From positions 1 through 5,697 of the forward strand of contig DAOUVG010000119.1 in NCBI GenBank assembly GCA_030667735.1: a stretch of DNA of 5,697 bases. The letters run 5' to 3'. A program made the position numbers and the translations under genes. Shown in pieces: positions 1 through 5,187 of the stretch; the first letter of the stretch is position 1; every line of letters starts with the position of its first letter. Origin of the DNA: Dehalococcoidales bacterium. Its GTDB lineage: Bacteria; Chloroflexota; Dehalococcoidia; Dehalococcoidales; Fen-1064. The notes under the pieces are model-generated. The model was not told where the DNA came from. It saw only the letters and a program-made list of their open reading frames with translations, and made no database searches.

Positions 1-1548
1 CCGTCGGTTACACCACTAACCAAACGCGCACTGGTAATAGGGGCTGGGATTGCCGGAATTCAGGCAGCCCTGGATATTGCCAACGGGGGTCACGAGGTTA
101 TCCTTGTGGAGCGTGATACCGCCATTGGTGGTCATGCCCGGCAACTGGCGGGCACTTTTCTCACCATGGAGAGAACTGGCTGCCTTATCGCACCAAAACT
201 GGACGAGGTTGCGCGTCATCCCCTGATAAAGGTATATACCTGCTCAGATGTAGAGGAAGTTAGCGGATATGTAGGGAACTTCACAGCACAGATTCGAAGC
301 AGGGCTTGCTTTGTAGACAGGGCCCGATGCACCGCCTGTGGGTTGTGTCTGGACAGGTGTCCGGTATCTGTGCCGTCGGAGTTTGACCGGGGGCTTTCCC
401 GGCGAAAAGCGATTGAGATACCGGCACCCGATGCAGTACCCTTCCGACCACGTATAGACGTTTCCTTGTGCCTTCACTTCAAGGATGGGGGGTGTAGTGC
501 CTGCCAGGAAATCTGTCCTGCGGGAGCGATTGACTTCACAGATGAGGATACGTTTGTCGATAAAGAAGTGGGCGCAATCATAGCTGCCCCCGGGTATGAC
601 CTGCTACCGCCGGACCGCACCGGGACCATCCCTCAGGACCCTGATATTATCGATGGCCTCCAGTTCGAGAGAATCCTTTCGCCAACAGGCCCTACCGGAG
701 GTGAAATCAGGAGACCTTCCGATGGCCGGATACCGCAGGAAATAGTCTTCATCTCCTGTGTCGGGTCGCGGGACCCTGAAAATGGTGTGCCGTATTGTTC
801 TCGCGTCTGCTGTATGTATATCGCCAAGCAGGCCCTGCTCTACCGGCAGTCTGTCCCCGAGGGTCAGGCATATATTTTCTACACGGATATGCGTTCTGAT
901 GCCAGGGACTTCGAGGAATTCGTGCAGGGAGCAATGAGTGATAGTGGCATCCTCTATCTGCGGGGTGATACACCGACGATGCTACGCGATGGCGATATAA
1001 TTCGGATATCAGGAGTAGATACGCTGGCCGCGAAAGATATAGAGATTTCTGCCGACATGGTGGTGCTGGCACGGGCAATGATACCTCATGCCACCACCAG
1101 GGAACTGGGAAGGAAACTGAACATCGCCTCCGACGAGCAAGGTTTCCTTACAGAGGCGCATATTAAGCTCCGCCCCGTGGAAACTCTGACTGCCGGTGTC
1201 TACCTGGCCGGTACGGCACAGTGGCCGCGAGATATGCCGGACACCATAACCTCGGCAAGCGGTGCTGCCAGCAAGGTATTGTCACTCTTTTCCCAGGGTG
1301 AACTTCTACGCGAACCTGTAGTTGCATCGGTAGATGAAGAGACCTGTACCGGCTGCGGACAGTGTGTTTCAGCCTGTACCTACCATGCAATAGAGGTGGA
1401 TGCAAGGACGAAAGTTGCCATTGTTAACGAGGCACTATGCGAGGGCTGTGGTGCCTGTTCTGTTACCTGCCCTTCCAAGACGATGCAACTGAAGAACTGG
1501 ACTCACCGGCAGTATTTTGCCATGATTGATGTGGCTGTCCGGCGATAA
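1..1548 (+). CDS. hdrA: HdrA-like FAD/iron-sulfur electron-transfer subunit (5' partial)
   Basis: This is the 3' part of an HdrA-family protein; 515 residues are visible and the reading frame is open from base 1. Numbered from that base, a Rossmann FAD site GAGIAG lies at residues 14-19, with the acidic end of beta-2 at E37 and an IGGH motif at 42-45. An inserted ferredoxin domain follows, with CxxCxxCxxxCP at 110-120 and a second set Cx7CxxCxxxCP at 157-172. The HdrA signature CVGSRD starts at C253 and continues with C266, C270 and C271. A C-terminal ferredoxin domain has two CxxCxxCxxxC motifs (449-459, 480-490). Methanogen HdrA is about 650 residues, so roughly the N-terminal iron-sulfur domain is missing, cut off by the window edge. 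In characterised systems HdrA is the cytoplasmic flavin-bifurcating subunit. Bacteria lack the CoM/CoB heterodisulfide, so the acceptor here must differ. The next gene starts 28 bases downstream, which suggests an operon. The family call is firm; the partners and reaction are inferred. Confidence 0.9.
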   Translation, partial: PSVTPLTKRALVIGAGIAGIQAALDIANGGHEVILVERDTAIGGHARQLAGTFLTMERTGCLIAPKLDEVARHPLIKVYTCSDVEEVSGYVGNFTAQIRSRACFVDRARCTACGLCLDRCPVSVPSEFDRGLSRRKAIEIPAPDAVPFRPRIDVSLCLHFKDGGCSACQEICPAGAIDFTDEDTFVDKEVGAIIAAPGYDLLPPDRTGTIPQDPDIIDGLQFERILSPTGPTGGEIRRPSDGRIPQEIVFISCVGSRDPENGVPYCSRVCCMYIAKQALLYRQSVPEGQAYIFYTDMRSDARDFEEFVQGAMSDSGILYLRGDTPTMLRDGDIIRISGVDTLAAKDIEISADMVVLARAMIPHATTRELGRKLNIASDEQGFLTEAHIKLRPVETLTAGVYLAGTAQWPRDMPDTITSASGAASKVLSLFSQGELLREPVVASVDEETCTGCGQCVSACTYHAIEVDARTKVAIVNEALCEGCGACSVTCPSKTMQLKNWTHRQYFAMIDVAVRR

Positions 1549-1565
1549 AAGCCCAGGAAATCCAC

Positions 1566-1571
1566 GGAGAG
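1566..1571 (+). promoter_or_regulatory. Ribosome binding site that fixes the start of the iron-sulfur subunit
   Basis: GGAGAG lies 5 bases before the ATG at 1577. The same frame stays open upstream to a TTG at 1526, which would overlap the hdrA end. No Shine-Dalgarno sequence precedes that TTG, so the ATG at 1577 is preferred. Confidence 0.7.
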
Positions 1572-1576
1572 CGCTG

Positions 1577-2374
1577 ATGAGTGAGATAAAAGATAAACAG
1601 GGCCGGAGTGACGAGGGCAGAAGCCTGCCAGTCGAATCTCAGAGTGCCACCGGGACCGGTAAGCTGATACCGGTATACGTCATGGGCAAGCAGTACATGG
1701 TCCCGGAGACGCTGACCATTATGAAAGCCATGGAGTACGCCGGGTTCAAATTCATCCGTGGCTGCGGCTGCCGGGGTGGTATCTGCGGAGCCTGTGCTAC
1801 AGTGTACCGTAAGGAAGGTGAGTATAAGCTTCGTGTCGGGCTTGCCTGCCAGACGGTAGTCGAACCGAACATGTACCTGACACAAATTCCCTTCTTTCCG
1901 GCAAATCGCGCTCGTTACGACTTCTCTAAACTTACGTCGGCCCCGGAAGAGATATACAAGCTCTACCCGGAGCTGTTCCGCTGCATTGCCTGTAACCTCT
2001 GCACCAAAGCCTGTCCGATGGACGTTCAGATGATGGACGTTATCTCCGCACTCAAGCAAGGGGATATCACCAGGGCAGCCATGCTTTCGTTTAGCTGTAT
2101 CCAGTGTGGCCTGTGTGCCAGTCGGTGCATGGGTGAACTACCCCAGTATCATATCGCCCAGTTGGCCAGGAGGATATACGGCAGCAATATTGTACCCCGG
2201 GCCGAACACCTGGGCCAGGCAGTCAAAGCTATTAACGAAGGCAGACATGAAGAATGGTTGAGAATGCTGATGGAGATGGGGGAAGAAGCGCTACGAAGTA
2301 GATACCAGGAGCGTGAGATGGAGCCCCCAATGGCCGGTGAAGACTGGGTCCCGGTCAATGCTGAATACCTCTAG
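1577..2374 (+). CDS. SdhB/FrdB-like iron-sulfur subunit with HdrC-like dicluster domain
   Basis: This 265-residue protein should pass electrons between the flavoprotein encoded next and the HdrA module. An N-terminal [2Fe-2S] ferredoxin domain (about residues 30-110) carries the FrdB-type ligand pattern C65xxxxC70xxC73 with C91 in LAC. An extra cysteine, C63, lies just before it. A helical domain then has two complete CxxCxxCxxxC motifs, at 136-146 (ending CP) and 174-184 (ending CM). Ordinary FrdB/SdhB has a [3Fe-4S] motif of different spacing at the last position. Two full four-cysteine motifs look more like HdrC or the front half of archaeal thiol:fumarate reductase TfrB. No CCG (HdrB-type) domain is fused on, and there is no signal peptide or membrane segment, so a cytoplasmic protein is expected. 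The first 30 residues are polar and probably disordered. The stop codon overlaps the ribosome binding site of the next gene, which suggests coupled translation. Confidence 0.87.
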   Translation: MSEIKDKQGRSDEGRSLPVESQSATGTGKLIPVYVMGKQYMVPETLTIMKAMEYAGFKFIRGCGCRGGICGACATVYRKEGEYKLRVGLACQTVVEPNMYLTQIPFFPANRARYDFSKLTSAPEEIYKLYPELFRCIACNLCTKACPMDVQMMDVISALKQGDITRAAMLSFSCIQCGLCASRCMGELPQYHIAQLARRIYGSNIVPRAEHLGQAVKAINEGRHEEWLRMLMEMGEEALRSRYQEREMEPPMAGEDWVPVNAEYL

Positions 2375-2383
2375 GAGTGGAGT

Positions 2384-4054
2384 ATGTCATACACACCGGA
2401 ACTGCAAGAACTCATAAAGACCGTAGAAAAAACCAGACCGGAAAGGATAGCCAGGAAGCAGCGGGGAGGGGAATTCCCCATGATGTCTCTTGAGGAACGA
2501 GATGCAATCCTCAAGAAGCACCACCCGGACTACCAGCCAACCGGTCGGCGGGCTTTGAAAGTAGGGCCTAACAAGGGCTACATTGTGCCGGATGAGTTTG
2601 CCGATATCTTTGAGGCCAGGAGCCGGGTCGACCCGGACATGGTGGACCTGTCGAATCCGTCTATTGATACCGATGTGCTCATTATTGGGGGAGGGGGAGC
2701 CGGAACAGCAGCCGCACTTCTTGCTGATGAGGAGGGGGCGCAGGTAGTTATTGCTACCAAACTCCGTCATGGTGATGCCAATACCATGATGGCAGAGGGC
2801 GGCATCCAGGCGGCATCCAAAATGGAAAAGGACTCCCCGTATTACCACTACCTGGACGTAATGGGTGGCGGCCACTTCAAATGTGTCCCGGAGCTGGTGC
2901 ATACACTGGTTACTCAAGCACCCGATGTTCTACAGTGGCTGGAAAAACTGGGGGTGATGTTCGACAAGTACCCTGATGGCAGGTTGAGCACCATTCACGG
3001 CGGCGGTACCAGCCGGAAACGAATGCACTCTTGCGGGGATATCACCGGCGCCGAGATTATGCGTACCATTCGGGATGAGGCTCGAAACCGTGAGAACATC
3101 ACGGTGGTGGAGTTTGTTCCTGCGGTGGAGTTGTTGTTGGACGAATACGGACACTGTGCCGGCGCCCTTCTCTACAACCTGGAAACCGAGGAGTATATTG
3201 TGGTCAGGGCTAAAGCCACAATACTGGCTGCCGGTGGTAGCGGCCGATTACATATCCGGGGATTTATGACTACCAACCATTACGGGGCTACGGCGGACGG
3301 TCTCGTTATGGGCTACCGGGCTGGTATAAGTGTATCTTTCCTGCATACCGTCCAATACCATCCCACCGGAGCAGTGTTCCCGGAGCAGGTCGAAGGCTTG
3401 CTGATTACCGAGAAGTTCCGGGGCGCGGGTGCTAATTTATTGAACATCGACGGCGAGCAATTCGTCAATGAGCGTGAACCACGGGACGTGGAGTCTGCGG
3501 CCTGCATCAGGGAGTGCCTGGAGAGGAAGTTGGGAGTTCCTACGCCTGCGGGACGACGGGGTATCTGGCTGGACTCACCTATGATTGACGCTCTGTCCGG
3601 CGAGGGTACCGTGGAGAAAGAGTTCCCGGGTAAGTCCATTCTCTTTCGGAGGCACGGAATAGATATTACCAAAGAGCCAATGCTGGTCTACCCCACACTC
3701 CATTACCAGAACGGCGGGTTGAATATAGATTCCGATTGCCGCACATCCATCCCCGGACTTCTTGCCGCCGGTGAAGTCACCGGTGGAATCCATGGTGAGA
3801 ACCGCCTCATGGGTAATTCCCTGCTTGACGTGCTCGTTTTCGGCAGAATTGCCGGGCGTAACGCCGCTTCTTTCGCCCGCGATAATACTGCTAAAGGCGA
3901 GCTGACCCTTGACCACGTCCGTGCCTTTCAACGGGAACTGGAGGTGGAGGGCGCGGCTGACAGCAGAGTAGCCCCGGTGCTTCTTCCTGATTACACCGAC
4001 CCCGAGGTACGCAAGAAACAGCTCACCAGCCATTATCTGGGCACTCTGAGATAA
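2384..4054 (+). CDS. Fumarate reductase/succinate dehydrogenase-family flavoprotein subunit
   Basis: This 556-residue FAD protein is the likely catalytic subunit, moving a hydride between FAD and a C4-dicarboxylate. The dinucleotide motif GGGGAG is at 102-107. The family's active-site residues all appear to be present: HPTG (H326), TEKFRG (E343 and the proton-shuttle-type R346), LHYQNGG (H440), and HGENRLMGNSLLD (H470, R474). This supports a real dicarboxylate oxidoreductase. At the position where SdhA/FrdA has SHT for covalent FAD attachment, this protein has ANT (132-134), so FAD is probably non-covalent, as in L-aspartate oxidase. About 95 charged residues precede the FAD domain. Only about 65 residues follow the last FAD-binding stretch, so most of the usual C-terminal helical domain is absent. 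No continuation is visible in other frames downstream. The ATG is preceded by AGGAG 6 bases upstream. No SdhC/D anchor gene follows, so a soluble complex is likely. Fumarate versus succinate direction, or another substrate, cannot be told from sequence. Confidence 0.9.
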   Translation: MSYTPELQELIKTVEKTRPERIARKQRGGEFPMMSLEERDAILKKHHPDYQPTGRRALKVGPNKGYIVPDEFADIFEARSRVDPDMVDLSNPSIDTDVLIIGGGGAGTAAALLADEEGAQVVIATKLRHGDANTMMAEGGIQAASKMEKDSPYYHYLDVMGGGHFKCVPELVHTLVTQAPDVLQWLEKLGVMFDKYPDGRLSTIHGGGTSRKRMHSCGDITGAEIMRTIRDEARNRENITVVEFVPAVELLLDEYGHCAGALLYNLETEEYIVVRAKATILAAGGSGRLHIRGFMTTNHYGATADGLVMGYRAGISVSFLHTVQYHPTGAVFPEQVEGLLITEKFRGAGANLLNIDGEQFVNEREPRDVESAACIRECLERKLGVPTPAGRRGIWLDSPMIDALSGEGTVEKEFPGKSILFRRHGIDITKEPMLVYPTLHYQNGGLNIDSDCRTSIPGLLAAGEVTGGIHGENRLMGNSLLDVLVFGRIAGRNAASFARDNTAKGELTLDHVRAFQRELEVEGAADSRVAPVLLPDYTDPEVRKKQLTSHYLGTLR

Positions 4055-4093
4055 GCCGGTTTCGGAGTCTTGCCCCCCGCGGTAAATACTCAT

Positions 4094-4113
4094 GGTGGAT
4101 ATTGTTATCCGCC
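4094..4113 (+). terminator. Hairpin after the operon, possible weak terminator
   Basis: GGTGGATA (4094-4101) can pair with TATCCGCC (4106-4113) around a TTGT loop, giving 8 pairs including one G-U, starting 40 bases after the flavoprotein stop. No T-run follows, so it is not a standard intrinsic terminator. It could be a 3'-end stabilising structure instead. Confidence 0.3.
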
Positions 4114-4154
4114 GTTAACGGAGCATCGGTAAAGCTATTACAAGCGTGTCGAGT

Positions 4155-4184
4155 TTGACATATTGTAATCCCACACAGTATAAT
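4155..4184 (+). promoter_or_regulatory. Consensus sigma-70 type promoter for the response regulator
   Basis: TTGACA (4155-4160) and TATAAT (4179-4184) both match the consensus exactly and are 18 bases apart. Transcription would start near 4191, leaving a leader of about 55 bases before the ATG at 4247. The promoter separates the regulator's expression from the upstream operon. An ATTACAA/TTGTAAT inverted repeat (4137-4143 and 4163-4169) encloses the -35 and could be an operator. Confidence 0.8.
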
Positions 4185-4246
4185 CGTTCCGCCTTAAAGC
4201 AGAGAAAGAGAAGGAGATACTATCCTGCCTGGCGGAAGGAATCGGT

Positions 4247-4999
4247 ATGAAAGTCCTCGCGGTTGATGACCACCAAAGCATAATAGACGCAGTTAAGCTC
4301 TGTATTAATCTCCGCTGGCCCACGGCACAGATAGTCGTTGCGTACGATGGTGAGAGCGCAATTGACACAGTCAGAACTGAGGCTCCCGATATTGTTGTTC
4401 TGGATATAGGTCTCCCTGACATGGATGGGTACTCAGTGCTCGAAAACCTGCGACAGTTCTCCGGTGTACCGGTTATCATGCTTACGGTGCGTGACAGTGA
4501 CATCGATATTGCCAGGGGCCTTGAGATGGGCGCTGACGACTACATCACCAAACCATTCAGCCACGTTGAATTGCTGGCACGAATGGAAGCGGTACTGCGC
4601 AGGACAGCCGGACGCAGCGACAGCAGTCAACGGCCCCTCACAGCCGGTGACTTATGGATGGACTTCCAGCATAATGAGGTATTGGTAAAGGGAAAGCCTG
4701 TCCAGTTAACTTCCACGGAACTACGCGTCCTTCGTCACCTCATATACAATGCCGGCCGCGTGGTCACCCACGATTCCCTGGTGGCTGCAATATGGGGGAC
4801 ACACCGAGGGGAAAAGGTAGATACACACACAATCACGGTCCACATGCGACACCTGCGCGCCAAACTGGGAGACAGTGTGGACAGTCCCAAGTACATTGCT
4901 ACCATCCGTGGCATTGGTTACAAATTCCTTGAGCAGACTACCATTGCTACTGCTACCGGGCTACCGCTATCCGATAGTCCTACCGACCGGGAAGAGTGA
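4247..4999 (+). CDS. OmpR/PhoB-family response regulator
   Basis: This 250-residue two-component regulator has a receiver domain (about 1-120) and a winged-helix DNA-binding domain (about 133-228). The receiver has the acidic pair D7/D8, the phosphoacceptor D53 in VLDIGLPDMDG, the switch residue T80, and K102 in ITKPF. The winged helix has the typical LTSTELRVL stretch, a recognition helix around 195-208, and a closing RGIGYKF. The last 20 residues are a polar tail rich in Thr, Ser and Asp. The receiver opens VDDHQ, a form more usual in NarL-type receivers, but its later part and output domain are clearly OmpR-like. The start is supported by AAGGA 6 bases upstream. No sensor kinase is next to it within the window, so its signal is unknown. 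Its own promoter is strong, and it sits directly before a GH3-like gene whose upstream region has OmpR/PhoP-style direct repeats. Confidence 0.93.
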   Translation: MKVLAVDDHQSIIDAVKLCINLRWPTAQIVVAYDGESAIDTVRTEAPDIVVLDIGLPDMDGYSVLENLRQFSGVPVIMLTVRDSDIDIARGLEMGADDYITKPFSHVELLARMEAVLRRTAGRSDSSQRPLTAGDLWMDFQHNEVLVKGKPVQLTSTELRVLRHLIYNAGRVVTHDSLVAAIWGTHRGEKVDTHTITVHMRHLRAKLGDSVDSPKYIATIRGIGYKFLEQTTIATATGLPLSDSPTDREE

Positions 5000-5033
5000 G
5001 CGGGGCGATATTTAGCCTTATTCCTTACGAATA

Positions 5034-5071
5034 TTGACTAATATTTTACATTGTTTATGCGTTTCTTAACA
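5034..5071 (+). promoter_or_regulatory. Candidate operator: TTnACA-like direct repeats
   Basis: Four related hexamers run in the same direction: TTGACT (5034-5039), TTTACA (5045-5050), TTTATG (5054-5059) and TTAACA (5066-5071), with start-to-start steps of 11, 9 and 12. The second and fourth extend to TTTACATT and TTAACATT, 7 of 8 identical and 21 bases apart. The block ends 9 bases before a TATAAT box. PhoP of Bacillus and PhoB of E. coli bind direct repeats laid out in this way. AT-richness makes chance similarity a real risk. Confidence 0.4.
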
Positions 5072-5080
5072 TTCGTCAGC

Positions 5081-5086
5081 TATAAT
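5081..5086 (+). promoter_or_regulatory. Candidate -10 box for the GH3-like gene
   Basis: A perfect TATAAT sits about 100 bases before the GH3 start. At 16-18 bases upstream there is no convincing -35 (TGCGTT at 17), as expected for an activator-dependent promoter. Transcription would begin near 5093, giving a leader of about 95 bases. Confidence 0.5.
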
Positions 5087-5105
5087 GAAGGAGTGCGTCC
5101 TGAAC

Positions 5106-5168
5106 ATGTTGGTGATTCAGCGTGACGAACAAAAAGAGAACAGGCAGCAATTGACGGTGCCCAAGTAA
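5106..5168 (+). CDS. Possible 20-codon leader ORF
   Basis: A short open frame runs from an ATG at 5106 to a TAA at 5166-5168, just before the AGGAG of the GH3 gene. AAGGAG at 5088-5093 lies 12 bases before this ATG, the same wide spacing seen at the GH3 start. The peptide is polar (many Gln, Glu, Lys, Arg), has no recognisable domain, and shows no run of a single amino acid that would mark a classic attenuator. It may not be translated. Confidence 0.15.
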   Translation: MLVIQRDEQKENRQQLTVPK

Positions 5169-5170
5169 AA

Positions 5171-5175
5171 AGGAG
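5171..5175 (+). promoter_or_regulatory. Ribosome binding site with wide spacing before the GH3 start
   Basis: AGGAG lies 12 bases before the ATG at 5188, wider than the usual 5-9. No other ATG, GTG or TTG in this frame exists between the in-frame stop at 5152-5154 and 5188, so the start is still well supported. Confidence 0.6.
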
Positions 5176-5187
5176 TCCCCGGTAGAC

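Noticed and set aside
1526..1576. Upstream TTG extension of the iron-sulfur subunit
   Set aside because: It overlaps the hdrA end and has no Shine-Dalgarno sequence, while ATG 1577 has GGAGAG at ideal spacing.
1463..2059. 198-codon open frame on the minus strand
   Set aside because: It lies opposite two well-supported iron-sulfur genes and shows no recognisable domain, so it is a shadow frame.
2686..2702. G-rich run that might suggest a G-quadruplex or slippage site
   Set aside because: It simply encodes the GGGGAG dinucleotide-binding motif, and the frame continues normally across it.
2384..2917. Long minus-strand open frame opposite the flavoprotein start
   Set aside because: The plus strand carries a clear conserved protein here; the minus translation has no family features.
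4112..4121. CCGTTAACGG palindrome
   Set aside because: It is short, without a following T-run or second copy, and overlaps the arm of a better hairpin; chance is likely.
4187..4237. TTCCGCC/GGCGGAA complementary pair that could hide the regulator's ribosome binding site
   Set aside because: The predicted transcript start near 4191 would leave out most of the first arm, so the RNA could not form the full stem.
5030..5045. AATATT-GACT-AATATT inverted repeat as a terminator after the regulator
   Set aside because: The stem is only A-T pairs and would be unstable, and no clean T-run follows.
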